Shown: positions 48,256 to 59,057, numbered from the stretch's first letter. The stretch: DNA of 64,000 bases from Selaginella moellendorffii (GCF_000143415.4 NW_003314331.1:881998-945997), one strand, 5' to 3'. Numbers and translations are program-made. The notes: a model not told the origin generated them from the sequence alone.

Positions 48256-48449
48256 AGCTGCCGCCGCTCGATCGACCGCTCGCTCCGTCCGCCAATCAAA
48301 ACCCTAGAACAATGGAGCGTCCGCCTTGCCAGGATTTGAGCCTTGGACGTCCTGGACCGATCTCGTCCTTCATCCAACGCCCATGATGCCTCGTTGGCGT
48401 GGACGGCCATGATCCAACGCCACTGCGCGGTTGGATATAAAGGCCAGGC

Positions 48450-49293
48450 ATGGACGTCCATGAGCAAGATGAGATTGCAGTTTCGCAATGGTTTCAAGAA
48501 GCATGAGTCGCAGGTCTTCGAGATCATAACCTTTCCAAAGTTCGGCATTGGACAGCGTGCGTTTCTCATCCAGACTCAAGGTATGTATGTTTGGAGCTAT
48601 GGCCGTTGTGCATTTTTTATGGTTTTTATGTTTTTGATAGAGGGAAACATACTATCTCATTTCTAGACGATGCCACAGTGGAGATAATCAAGTCACTAGG
48701 TGGATTGAGAGCGATTGCCATCTCTCACCCGCATTACTACAGCACAAACTCTCAATGGAGCGAGGCTTTTGGAGGTGTCCCGGTTTATATCCACCAATGG
48801 TATTGTCTACCTTTGTTTCTCTCTTTTATTTCGATCTCTCTGTATCAATACTTTGGCAGGGATATGAAATGGGTTGTTTACGAGCACGAAAACGTGAAGT
48901 TCTGGGAGGGCAAAACATTCCAGCTAAGTCATGCTTTTACATTCAGGTGGGCATTTTGCTGGTGCTCAAATCCTCCACTGGTCTCATGGAGCTCAACGGA
49001 GGGGTGTTTTATTCACTGGAGATATCTTACAGGTATAAACTTATCTCGTTTACAAACTTTGTTTTCGTTTTTTTTTCCTCGCTCCCCATGTTTGATTTGT
49101 AAGTGTACCCAACTATCTACCACTCTCGTCGAGCCATGCTAAAAGGATAAACCAGTTAACCAAGCCATGGGATTTTGAGAGGCTTTATGGTGTGTTTCAG
49201 GACAGAGAGATTGAAGAGAACGCAAAGAGCTGCGTCGTATTCTCTCTTCAAAGGTATATTGATTGGCTATCTTTGGATGACGCTGCTGCTTAA
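48450..49293 (+). pseudogene. MBL-fold hydrolase pseudogene, copy 4
   Basis: Collinear with the intact gene at 59057-57981 but without exon 1. A 10-bp deletion near 48655 (GTGGGACTGC lost after CATACT) breaks exon 3, and the exon 4 region around 48925-48960 is altered. Exon 5 survives only partly (about 49095-49293): the VGMDNKTVSIM part is gone, the YIDWLSLDDAAA end remains. Confidence 0.8.
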
Positions 49294-49408
49294 TGTCAAT
49301 TGGCTCTCAAGTAATTAATCAGACTGAAACTCTACATGCTTTTCTGATTATGATTTGCCAAAACATTGTTCAGTGGATACATGAGTTTCTTTTTACAAGA
49401 TCTTTTGT

Positions 49409-50053
49409 CTAACCTTTAAGCTTCTCCAATGCTTGTCTTACATCTTCAACTCTTGCAATTTCTTTAAGCAGATTGCTTATCTTCTTCAATTCATCATATT
49501 TATGCCCTTTCCTGTTTTTAAATGCACGAATTACAAGTCCATTGCTAGGTTGCAAGCAAAAGGACTCTGGCTTGTCGTCCACGATCACCGTGTGTCTGAG
49601 GTCCCGCCCTAATCTCGAAAGATCTTTCACAACCTTTTTCCCTCTGACTTCCTTGGGCGAGCATGAATCTCTATAAAGGTGATGGGTGAAGAGATTCCCA
49701 GTTGGGTCGAGCCTATCCAATATCCTGTCCGCATAAGGCTTCACCGCTCGAGTAAAAACCACAATCTCATATATCTTACTCATTTCATCTAGAAATGTAT
49801 CCACGCCCGGCCGCTTTGCAACAAGGTAGCGCTGCAGTGGAAGAGTCTTCCCACTAAAGAGCTTGAGGGACGCTGTGGCCTTGTGGGCATGGATTAGTGT
49901 CTCATCTATGTCTAACACAAGTGTGGGTTTCTCCTCCAAAGCTGGTGGTAGTAATGGAGAATTGTGTGTCACTTTTACCTTCTTGTTCTTGTCTTTGGTG
50001 GCAATGTCGAGCGTTGCAAAACTCCAATCCCCATATTCTTTCGCCCTCTTCAT
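49409..50053 (-). CDS. FCP1/SCP-like phosphatase, second intact copy
   Basis: Single-exon, 214 aa, ATG at 50053. Differs from the copy at 6871-6227 by scattered substitutions (for example DIDET for DMDET; IATKDKNKKVKV for MVTKVKNKKVKV). Catalytic motif at residues 49-53, VIVDD and EIVVFTRAVKPYADRI are kept. Preservation of the full frame while most neighbouring copies are broken suggests it is functional or very recently duplicated. Its inverted partner at 57176-57808 has decayed. See 6227-6871 for role. Confidence 0.85.
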   Translation of the reverse strand: MKRAKEYGDWSFATLDIATKDKNKKVKVTHNSPLLPPALEEKPTLVLDIDETLIHAHKATASLKLFSGKTLPLQRYLVAKRPGVDTFLDEMSKIYEIVVFTRAVKPYADRILDRLDPTGNLFTHHLYRDSCSPKEVRGKKVVKDLSRLGRDLRHTVIVDDKPESFCLQPSNGLVIRAFKNRKGHKYDELKKISNLLKEIARVEDVRQALEKLKG

Positions 50054-50454
50054 GGCTCTGAAAAAAGAAAAGGAAAGAATGCAAGCCCTAAGTTAAAGAA
50101 TCTTTGTTAATACACTTTAGTATCATTCTCCTAGAAATTCGACCCGTGAGTCGACTTGATCTCATGGACCAGTGCCAGCACGCCGCAAGCACGCTCATAA
50201 AGACGACATCGCGCTCTCCAGGATGATCCTATGGAAGGTTTCCAAGGCTTCGGTTACATGCCACCAAGTCTCGCTCTGGCATTTTCTCGAACCAAACTCG
50301 AAGGAGTCCCCTGTGAGCGAGGCCTGCCACCATTGCCATCCAGGCGATCACATCGCGCTCCTCCATCTCCTGGAAGAGGCTCATCGCTTCTTGGAGGTAG
50401 AGATGAGCGCTGTGCTTGCTCGTAAGGCATTCGATAGAAAATAAACTTTGAAGT

Positions 50455-51425
50455 TTAAAAATGGTTTCTAGAGGCGAGCATATGAATCATTGTCGCCCAA
50501 GAGATCTCGTTGTGGTGAGCCATCCTTTGGAATGAATCTAGTGCCTCGTCAAATGCCAATTTGCACAAAGCAGGGGGCCACCACGTCTTTGTCTGGCAGC
50601 CTCTCAAACAAAGCTTAAGCCTCTTCCACGCAGCCATGAGATGCGTAGGCGTCGATCATAGCCGTAAATGCCACCTCATTAAGATCCGGAGCATCTTCAA
50701 AGAGACGCTCCATATGCCGTCCCTGGGCATATGCTGTGATCATGGTCGCCCATGTTACTACATTCCCTGTGGGCATTCTATTGAAGAGATCTCTCACTTA
50801 ATCCAGCCGCTGGTTCTGGCAGTAGCCTTGGATCATGGTCGTCTACGCCACCACGTCCTTTCGGGGCATGGAATCGAACACCTCGTGCAAGCGTGAAAGA
50901 TGCCCGTTATAGGCATATGCCACGATCGTGGCCGTGCTACAAACGATGGTTTGCTCCGGCATGGAGTGGAATACCGCCTCCGCCTCGCCGAGATTGCCAC
51001 TCGGCGAGTACATCTCGATCATCGCGTTCCAGGTGATGGAATTCTTTGCAGGGATGCGATCGAAGAGCTGCTTGGCGCGCTGCACGTCCCCGGCCGCGGC
51101 GTATGCCGAGATAATGGCGTTGCTGGACACAATCTCCTACCGCGGCATGCTTTCCAGGACCGATCGCGCCTGCTCCAGGTCGTGGTTGCGAATGTAGGCC
51201 TGGAGGGTGAGATTCCAAGAGAAGAGATTCGGATCCGAGCTAGAATCAAAGACCGATCCCGCTTCCTCCAGACATTTTGACGAGGAGATTTCGCAGGAAG
51301 ACGCCGTTCTTGTGGTTGCTCTGGGCGTGGATCCGGCGGCCATCGCTGGGATTGTCGCAAGATGCGACGAGGGCGGCAAGCTCTTGGACGCCAGGAACGC
51401 GCATCGCATCATGGCCGTTGGATGA
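50455..51425 (-). pseudogene. PPR protein pseudogene fragment
   Basis: Repeats visible include AKQLFDRIPAKNSITW, NAMIEMYSPSGNLGEAEAVF and MRDLFNRMPTGNVVTW. Frame breaks at several points and a missing middle repeat. The 5' part near 51250-51420 differs by deletion from the copy at 3147-4134. Upstream (50160-50450) is a further degenerate piece that matches 56540-56860 of the other arm. Confidence 0.8.
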
Positions 51426-51479
51426 TGGACGGGGTGGGACGTCCGAGGTTCAAGTCCTGGCTTCGATGCTCCAGCCAAG

Positions 51480-52135
51480 AATCGAATGAGGATGTTTTCG
51501 TGTCATATATGAACATCTTGCAAGACTCACATTGTCAAATTCACACTAAGCTGTGCCTCTTCATCTTTTGATTGAGTATACATCTCGAGCAGAATCCCTC
51601 CCATTGCATTGCCATCAAATTCCAGTGTTTGAAGTTTTAGTCGCATTAATATCATACATTAACTTTGATACCAACCGATAATTGTGATACTTGAGCAGCA
51701 AAAGAGAGCCAATCGCTATATCTTTGGCGACGCAGCTCTTTGCGTTATCCCTGTCTTGATTGAAACGCTAGAGCCTCCCAAAATCCCATGGCTCGATTAA
51801 CTGTAGCAGGGCTTGCCGGGAAAGAGGTATCGACGTTGAAGGGAAGAACGTGGTGGCCTGGAACTCTATGCTGTGCGCATATGCACATATCCCGCGAATG
51901 GTGTCTTTGAAATGATGGCTCACCGCGACCAGATCTTTTGGACGATACCAGAAACCATTTTGAAAATCCAAAGTTTCTCTTGGGTAGGATTAAGAGGCTC
52001 CTCTGCCACCTCCAATCCTTGCGATCGGCTGGACGGCAGTGGTGGCAGGCTTAAGGTTGGTTCGAGAGAATTCCAGTGCGAGACTTACAAAGAAAAAACA
52101 CTTTTTTACTCAAACAGTAGATGCCAAACCTTACA
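51480..52135. other. Inner part of left arm, PPR debris
   Basis: Contains a short plus-strand PPR scrap (VVAWNSMLCAYAH, near 51850-51890) and MBL exon 5 scraps, the inverse of 55240-55560. Confidence 0.5.
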
Positions 52136-53377
52136 ATCTAGATTAAAATATGAACACTCCTTACTGCCATTTTACTATGGATTTTTCAGTTCACTATAGC
52201 TCACTACTTTTGTATGTTCCTTAGAAGTTGTAACAAATCAAGAGAATATGTGCATCCTGCTTGTATATCCCTTAATCCTGGCTCTTAGTTGCATGAGAAC
52301 TCTTACCTTCTAGCTAGCTGCTAGCTTCTTTGAGGTCCTCTCTCGACATAGCCATGCAGCAAAGTAATCCATGAGATTGAGTTCCTCAATGTCAAAGGTG
52401 TTATTTTCGGAGGTGATGTTGAGATTTGTCTTGGTAATCAAGTAGATTTGAGACATAAATTCCGTCAAAGCATTAACCAAGAAACCACTGCTCTTCACTT
52501 TAATTCCCGTAGAAAACAATAAGATTATTAAAATCTTAAATTAGTGGAAACTAGACAAATTTGAAGTTGTTTAGCCACTTTATTATACACCTCCTCTTTT
52601 CGTGCATGTAACTCCCTTATCTTTGGAGTGCCTCCAATATGTACTCATCTCAGGCTGTTCAAGTGAAGAATTGTGCTAATCAGTTTGTTTAGAAAATAGC
52701 AAGTGCTCCTCAATTGTGAGTTAACTATATTTTAATTATCTTACCTGTTGAATCACGAGAGCTTAGTGGTTTGTCTTCTTCCACTTCAAGTCTCTTCAGT
52801 TTTCTACAACTAGACCTCAACCTCAACTTTTACATAGGTAGTCTTCAATATCTTGATCATAGTTTCAAGAGCTGCTTCATTACTAACCTTAAATGATCAA
52901 CATCCTCATTGTCTGCATAATTTTTGAGCCAATGCAGCCTTTGTCTTGACGTACAGTACGTCACTGGTCAAACATCCAGCTGAGACATCTTGTTCTGATT
53001 GCAATGAGGATAATCATGTCATAATTTGTTGAAGTTTATAACAACAAATTAATAAGTTGTTAAGAGAAAAAAAAAACATTTTGATTAAGATTTTTAAACC
53101 ATAGTTTTTAATAAAATAAATCACGACCATCAAAAATTAAAAAAACCTAAAATCTAAACCAAACAAAAAAAATATACTTCTTATGAAAAAGAATAAGCAC
53201 AATTCACTAATCAGAATTAGTGATCCTGAAAGTTACCTGATTGCATAGCATTTTTCAGTACATATAAGCTCCTAATCAAAGCCGTTTTGTGTGGGCGAAA
53301 TCTTTGATCGAGCCTTGGCACCAAAAGACTTTTCTTCCCAGCTATCTTTTTTACATAAAACTCTACCTATTTAGTGG
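52136..53377. other. AT-rich spacer, unassigned
   Basis: No clear gene. One minus ORF at 52519-52310 (69 codons, contains FLVNALTEFMSQIYLITKTN and LMDYFAAWLC) may be a gene scrap; I do not recognise it. The stretch 53030-53200 is very AT-rich. Confidence 0.4.
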
Positions 53378-54661
53378 TCAGTCGTCATATTCGTCTTCCT
53401 CGTCTTCATCAGGATCGTCTTCTTGTTTCCTGGATTTGGTGCTCAAAACCTCCTTGCCTCCTTTCGACTCTTCAATGTCCTTGCGGAGCCGATCCATGTC
53501 TGCTTGACGGCGCTTCTCTTCAAGCCTCGCTTTCTCGGCTTTCTTCTTCTCGAGCTCCACCCTACTCAAGCATGCTCGTTTGATAAACCCGAAGAGAAAA
53601 AAATTTAAAAACAAACACCAAGAAAGACTTACAAGTAGCCTGTCCTGTACTCCTCGGCACTCTCCTTCACCGCCTTGAAAAACTCCACCATTCCGGATCC
53701 AGTGATGGCTGAAACCCCCACCGATCGAAGGTTGTTGTAAAACTCGTCCAAGACCAAGCACAGGCTCTTGCTGAGAGACGCAGCATACGAAGTGTCCGAC
53801 TCGACTGCTAACTGAAAAGCCTCGAAGTCTTTCATCCACTGCACCGAGAAAAATTCTTTGAAACACGCGTCTCAACCTGGCAAGCAGAAAGGTACCTCGA
53901 GAGCGAACTGGTGCTTCACCACGTCCGTCTTGTTAAACGTGACAATGAACGGCAGCTGCGTCTTGTAGAGAATGCTGCAGGCGTAGAGCATGTTGCTCAT
54001 GAACGTAACTGGGCTGACGGAGCGAGAGGTGTCCACAACGTAGATCACGGACGTCGGAAAGGTGCACGCAAAGGCCTCCGTGACGATCGCGCCCGACGCC
54101 GACCAAGTGAAAATCTCGATCTGTCCGGGTGTGTCGATGAGCACGTAGTCCACTTCGTTGGCTCTCTTCTCCACAAGGCTCACGATCTAAGAACAAAACC
54201 AGCAAGTATGATCCGCGAACTCCTTTCGTTTTCAACGCAAGAAAAAGCACTAGCTCACCTCATCGATCTTCGTCGCGAAGAGATTGAGCGATGTGAGAAT
54301 CGCTCCATTCGGTCCGAGGCGGTACTCTTTCATCACATTCTTGTAGTTGACAGTGTCACGGATGTCGATGTTACAGCCGTAAGGTACCGACGGCACCGCG
54401 GGATCGAGATTAAGAACGTAGGGCCGCTGCTTCATGGCGTGGATCTCCCCGACAAGGCGCTGCATCAGCGTCGTCTTCCCACTGCCTACGCAAGGGAGGA
54501 GGAGAAAGAGGGAATTTCTCGGCCTGGTGGGGTGGGAGAGCAATGCACTCACCGGCCATTCCGATGACGATCAGCACCACTGGCCTCTTGTCCGACACCT
54601 CCATTCTTTCCATCTTGTCGCGCACATCCTCCTCCTCCTCGTCCATTCGCTCCACCTCCAT
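53378..54661 (-). CDS. GPN1: GPN-loop GTPase 1 (XAB1/QQT2 type)
   Basis: Five exons (54661-54553, 54485-54259, 54186-53896, 53838-53633, 53561-53378) give 338 aa. GPN1 is an essential GTPase that with GPN3 helps assemble and import RNA polymerase II; the plant orthologue is needed for embryo division. Motifs: P-loop GMAGSGKT (residues 34-41), the family-defining Gly94-Pro95-Asn96 loop in [26 protein letters not shown] (130-136) and NKTD. The C-terminal tail (after about 277) is a charged coiled coil ([20 protein letters not shown]) ending in an acidic [10 protein letters not shown], typical of GPN1 rather than GPN2 or GPN3. Transcribed divergently from the glycine-rich protein gene, 83 bp away. 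It sits in the single-copy centre of the inverted repeat. Confidence 0.93.
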
Positions 54662-54744
54662 CGCTAAAACCCTAGACCTAAAAACCCAAATGACCTAAAT
54701 CACAAGCTCTATAAATCCAGCAAAGTTTCCTTTTAAAAACAGCC
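54662..54744. promoter_or_regulatory. Bidirectional promoter, GPN1/glycine-rich protein
   Basis: 83 bp between start codons. AAACCCTAG telo-box at 54667-54675 next to GPN1; TATAAAT at 54710-54716, about 30 bp before the glycine-rich gene ATG, so a TATA box there would place the transcription start very near that ATG. Confidence 0.55.
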
Positions 54745-55155
54745 ATGGCTCAGGTCAAGATGTTAATGGTGGTGGTGGTGATGGTGGCGCTACTGTTGCT
54801 CGCAGAGGGAATTGAAGGAAGGAGAGATCCTCTTAGCAGGGGAAGTGGAGGATCCAAAGGAGGCGGTGGAGGATCGAAAGGAAGTGGTGGAGGATCCCAA
54901 GGAGGCGGTGGATCAAAAGGAAGTGGTGGAGGATCGAAAGGAGGCGGTGGATCAAAAGGAAGCGGTGGAGGATCCAAAGGAAGTGGTGGAGGATCGAAAG
55001 GAGGCGGTGGATCAAAAGGAAGTGGTGGAGGGATCTTCCCAAACTGCCCAGTCTGTTCACAAATCATATTTGACGACAGTGGTTCTTCTCGGTGCTCCGC
55101 CACCTCCACCGCCACTGCCATCGCTGCCGCCGCCGCAGCTTTGGCTGTCCTGTAA
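54745..55155 (+). CDS. Secreted glycine-rich repeat protein, probably GPI-anchored
   Basis: Single-exon ORF of 136 aa. Residues 1-24 form a signal peptide (MAQVKMLMVVVVMVALLLLA). Residues 33-97 are repeats of GGGSKGSG/GGGSKGGG with one GSQ variant. A short linker follows with IFPNCPVC and an acid DDSGSS, then a hydrophobic Ala/Thr/Val tail to the end (residues 117-136), the architecture of a GPI-attachment signal. Basic Gly/Ser/Lys repeats suggest a cell-wall or apoplast structural protein, but this is inference. Repetitive DNA leaves overlapping frames open on both strands; this one is chosen because it has the start, the signal peptide and a TATA box. Its stop lies at the inner edge of the inverted repeat's right arm. 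Confidence 0.65.
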   Translation: MAQVKMLMVVVVMVALLLLAEGIEGRRDPLSRGSGGSKGGGGGSKGSGGGSQGGGGSKGSGGGSKGGGGSKGSGGGSKGSGGGSKGGGGSKGSGGGIFPNCPVCSQIIFDDSGSSRCSATSTATAIAAAAAALAVL

Positions 55156-55239
55156 GGTTTGACATCTACTGTTTGAGTAAAGAAGTGTTGTTTTTTATTT
55201 TGGTAAGTCTCGCACTCTCGAACCAACCTCGTCCAGGCG

Positions 55240-55570
55240 ATCGCATCACGCCCTGGAAGAGGCTTGGAGGAGCCTCTTAATCCTATCCAAGAGAAACTTT
55301 GGATTTTCAAGATGGTTTCTAGTGTCGTCCAAAAGATCTCGTCGCGGTGAGACATCTTTTTGAAGAGATCATTCGCGCCATATCCGCACAGCATAGAGTT
55401 CCAGGCCACCAGGCCACCACGTCTTTCTTTGGGAGCGTCTCAAAGCCTCTAAAACGTCGATACCTCTTTTTGGCAAGTCATGCTACAGTTAATCGAGCCA
55501 TGGGATTTTGGGAGGCTCTAGCGTTTCAATCAAGACAGGGATAACGCAAAGAGCTGCGTCGTCAAAGATA
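55240..55570 (-). pseudogene. PPR scrap with MBL exon 5 scrap
   Basis: On the minus strand a piece reading AWNSMLCGYGANDLFKKMSH, followed by HRDEIFWTTLETILK. Next to it, on plus, EPWDFGRL-like MBL exon 5 sequence (near 55490-55520). Inverse of 51754-52030. Confidence 0.6.
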
Positions 55571-55861
55571 TAGCGATTTGCTCCCTTTGGAAGACTCTGC
55601 TGCTCAAGTATCACAATTCTTGATTGGTATCAAAGTTAATGAATGATATTAATGCGACTAAAACGTCAAACACTGGAATATGGATGGCAATGCAATGCCT
55701 CGGGATTGTGCTCAAGACGTATAAAGATGGTATCTGGGAGTTGAAGAGGCACAACTTGGTGTGTTACGTGAATTTGACAATGTGAGTCTTTTATATATGC
55801 ACAAAAACACCCTCGTTCCCGGACCATGGTGCTTGACATGGAAGCCAGGACTTGAACCTCG

Positions 55862-57107
55862 GACGTCCACCCCGTCCATCATCCAACGGCCATGATGCGA
55901 TGCGCGTTCCTGGTATCCAAGAGCTTGCCGCCCTTCGGGGCCGGGGACGTGCAGCAGCTCTTCGACCTCATCCCTGCCAAGAATTCCATCACCTGGAACG
56001 CGATGACCGCGATGTGCTCGCAGAGTGGCAATCTCCGCGAGGAGGAGGCGGTATAGCAAACCCTCGTTTTTAGCACCGCCATGATCGTGGCATATGCCCA
56101 TAACCGGCATCACTCACATGCGCGTGAGGTGTTCGATTCCCTGGCCCAAAAGGACGTGGTGGCGTGGAGGGCTATGATCTAAGGCCACTTCCAGAACCAG
56201 CGGCTAGATGAAGCTAAAGATCTCTTGGATAGAATGCCCACAAAGAATGTAGTAACATGGACGACCAGGATCACAGCATGTGCCCAGGAAGGGCATATGG
56301 AGCAAGAAAAGAGTCTCTTTGAAAATGCCCCGGAACTTAATGAGGTGGAAATTACGGCTATGATCGACGGCTACGCATCTAATGGCTGCGTAGAAGAGGC
56401 TAAATATGTTTTTGAGAGGCTGCCAAAAAAAGATGTGGTGGCTTAGAATTCCATGCTTTGTGCATATGCCGAGAATGGGCATTTTGAAGAGGCACTAAAA
56501 GATGGCTCACCGCGATTGGGCGACAATGATCCATCTGCTTGTCTCTAGAAACCATCTCAAAAATGCAAAATTTATTTTCAATCGAGTGCCTTACGATAGC
56601 AAGACGGCAAGCACAGCACTCCTCTCAGCCTATCTCTGGAACAGCCACCTCCAAGAAGCAATGAGGCTCTTCCAGAGGGCGGGCGTCGCAAGGGACTCCT
56701 CTTGGAGGATTGAGTTTGGTTCGAGAGAATGCCAAAGCAAGACTTGGTCTCACAGACTGCAGTGGGGTGGCCATGTATGCTTCCACCGGGCATGTGACAG
56801 AAGCCTTGGAAACCTTCCATAGGATCATTCTGGAGAGCGTGATGTTGTCTTTACGAGCGTGCTTGCAGCATGCTGCCACTCAGGCATCATGAAAATCTCT
56901 TGGGACTACTTTCAGTCAATGATCCAGGACTATGGAGTCAAGCCCATGGGAGAACACTATTGCAGGCTTGTGGAAGTGTTTGCAAGGGCCGAGGCCGAAA
57001 AGCAGCATGAGTGTTGCTTGGGTCTTGCTGCTTGCCAGAAGATCCATAAGGATCTTGAATATGGAGCTCCAGCTGCCGAGAGGCTCTTGGTGCGGGTTAT
57101 TTACTAA
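55862..57107 (+). pseudogene. PPR protein pseudogene, longest fragment
   Basis: Plus-strand repeats are visible: DLLDRMPTKNVVTWTT-like (near 56217), KSLFENAPELNEVEITAMID and GYASNGCVEEAKYVFERLPK, then KKDVVA with an in-frame TAG at the position of a conserved Trp. Farther on come MIHLLVSRNHLKNAKFIFNR and a C-terminal block (56860-57107: FQSMIQDYGVKPMGEHYCRL, then a degenerate E-type region). Frameshifts and stops throughout. It retains the 3' end of the gene that other copies lack. Confidence 0.85.
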
Positions 57108-57175
57108 AGTGTATTAACCTGATTTATAAAAATCATTTACAATTAAGCTAGGGCTCGCATTCTTTCTATATGCAA

Positions 57176-57808
57176 TGAAGAGGACGTGGGAGTATGAGGA
57201 ATGGAGTATTGCAACACTCAGACATCACTACCAAAACAAAGAACAAAAAGGTAAAGGTGAAGAGGTGACACACAATTCTTTGCTACTACTACCAGCTTTG
57301 GAGGAGAAACCATGCTTGTGTTAGAAATGGACAAGAAATTAATCCATGCCCACAAGGCCACAGTGTCCCTCAAGCTCTTCAGTTGGAAAACTCTTTCACT
57401 GGAAGTGCTATCTTGTGGCAAAAAGGTTGGGCATGGATACATTTCTAGACGAGATGAGTAAGATATGTGAGATTGTGGTCTTTACTCCGAGTGGTGAAAC
57501 CATATGTAAACAAGAACTTGAATAAGCTCAACCCAGCTAGGAATCTCTTTGCCCATCACCTCTACAAGGATTCATGCTCCACCAAGAAGTCGAAGGGAGA
57601 AAGGTTGTGAAAGATTTTTTGAGATTAGGGTGGGATGGTGATTGTGGACGACAAGCCAAAGTCCTTTTGCTTGCAGCCTAACAATGGAATTATTATCCGT
57701 GCATTCAAAAATAAGAAAGGGCATAAGTATGATGAATTGAAGACAATAAGCAAAGAAAATTTCAAATGTTGAAGATGTAAGACAAGCATTGGAGAAGCTA
57801 AAAAGTTA
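57176..57808 (+). pseudogene. FCP/SCP-like phosphatase pseudogene, decayed
   Basis: Full-length collinear match to the intact copies, in opposite orientation to 49409-50053. The catalytic DxDET region is changed (EMDKK-like) and there are several frameshifts and an early stop. More diverged than any other phosphatase copy here. Confidence 0.8.
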
Positions 57809-57980
57809 AACAAAAGATCTCGTAAAAAAGAAACTCATGTATCCACTGTGTATGCTGTAACACTGTTCACTCTAATTGATTGTGGCATAGTTTCCCTCAC
57901 GAAAACAAATGTCCAATTTAAACTTTGGAAACAATGTCATGGCAAATCATAATCAGAAAAGCATTCAGTCTGATTAATAC

Positions 57981-59057
57981 TTAAGCAGCAGCATCATCCA
58001 AAGAGAGCCAATCGATATACCTTTGCAGAGAGAATACGACGCAGCTCTTTGCGTTCTCTTCAATCTCTCTGTCCTGAAATGCACCGTAGAGCCTCTCAAA
58101 ATCCCATGGCTCGATTACCTGGCCTATCCTTTTAGCGTGGCTCGACGAGAGTGGTATATAGTTTGGATACGATCTCATTATGCTCACTGTTTTGTTGTCC
58201 ATCCCCACCTACAAATCAAACATGGAGTGAGGAAAACAAAACGAAAACAAAGTTTGTAAACGAGAGAAGTTTATACCTGTAAGATATCTCCAGTGAATAA
58301 AACACCCCTCCCCTGAGCTCCATGAGACCAGTGGAGGATTTGAGCACCAGCAAAATGGCCACCTAAATGTAAAAGCGTGAGTCCCTCCCATAGCTGGAAT
58401 GTTTTGCCCTCCCAGAACTTTACGTTTTCGTGCTGGTAAACCACCCATTTCTTATCCCTGCCATAGTATCGATACAGAGAAATCGAAATGAAAGAGAGAA
58501 ACAAAGGTAGACAATACCATTCGTGGATATAAACCGGGACGCCTCCAAAAGCCTCGCTCCATCGAGAGTTTGTGCTGTAGTAATGCGGGTGAGAGATGGC
58601 AATCGCTCTCAATCCACCTAGCGACTTGATTATCTCCACTGTGGCATCGTCTAGAAATGAGATGCAGTCCCACAGTATGTTTCCCTCTATCAAAAACATA
58701 AAAACCATTAAAAAAAATGCACAACGGCCATAGCTCCAAACATACATACCTTGAGTCTGGATGAGAAACGCACGCTGTCCAATGCCAAACTTTGGAAAGG
58801 TTATGATCTCGAAGACCTGCGGCTCATGCTTCTTGAAACCATTGCGAAACTGCAATCTCATCTTGCTCATGGACGTCCATACCTGGCCTTCCCTAAAACT
58901 AAATGTCAGGAAAACTCGAGGGCAAAAATCTTAGATGGGCATACCTTGGAACGAACTGGCGATCATCGGAGCAAATAATACACGACGAAGGCGGGCCTTG
59001 GGAGGATGTTGGAGGGAACTCCACCCCACAAGTCTTACAAATATGACCATCCGCCAT
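57981..59057 (-). CDS. Metallo-beta-lactamase-fold hydrolase, intact
   Basis: Five exons (59057-58945, 58892-58750, 58686-58518, 58457-58277, 58208-57981) give 277 aa. The N-terminus has two CxxC pairs (Cys7/Cys10 and Cys26/Cys29), probably a zinc ribbon. The MBL core follows: FEIITFPKFGIGQRAFLIQT, SFLDDATVEIIKSLGGLRAI, then SHPHYYS (His118, His120), GGHFAG (His176) and LFTGD (Asp199). The usual HxHxDH motif is therefore replaced by HPHYY, with no Asp-His pair, as in a plant and fungal branch of uncharacterised MBL proteins. Metal binding may be partial and the substrate is unknown. It ends RYIDWLSLDDAAA. This is the only copy of five with exon 1 and an unbroken frame, and is the likely parent of the pseudogenes at 120, 5093, 25674 and 48450. 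Confidence 0.85.

Larger units (their letters stand above)
48440..52135. repeat. Left arm of large inverted repeat
   Basis: Pairs in inverted orientation with 55153-58890. Matching markers are: MBL copy start 48447 with 58893; phosphatase 49409-50053 with 57176-57808; PPR 50455-51425 with 55862-57107; the segment 51754-51840 with 55447-55540; 51905-52030 with 55240-55370; and 52070-52130 with 55153-55225. Confidence 0.85.
55153..58890. repeat. Right arm of large inverted repeat
   Basis: Inverted partner of 48440-52135. From the centre outward it holds PPR scraps, a PPR pseudogene, a decayed phosphatase and the intact MBL gene. Confidence 0.85.

Noticed and set aside
47902-48339. Plus ORF of 145 codons
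   Set aside because: Antisense to the three-exon SERF-like gene, which has clear motifs and splice sites.
53911-54567. Plus ORF of 218 codons
   Set aside because: Antisense to GPN1 exons 2-3; no motif.
54750-55409. Minus ORF of 219 codons rich in PPPLPFDPP
   Set aside because: It is the antisense reading of the glycine-rich gene's repeats and has no start signal, promoter or domain.
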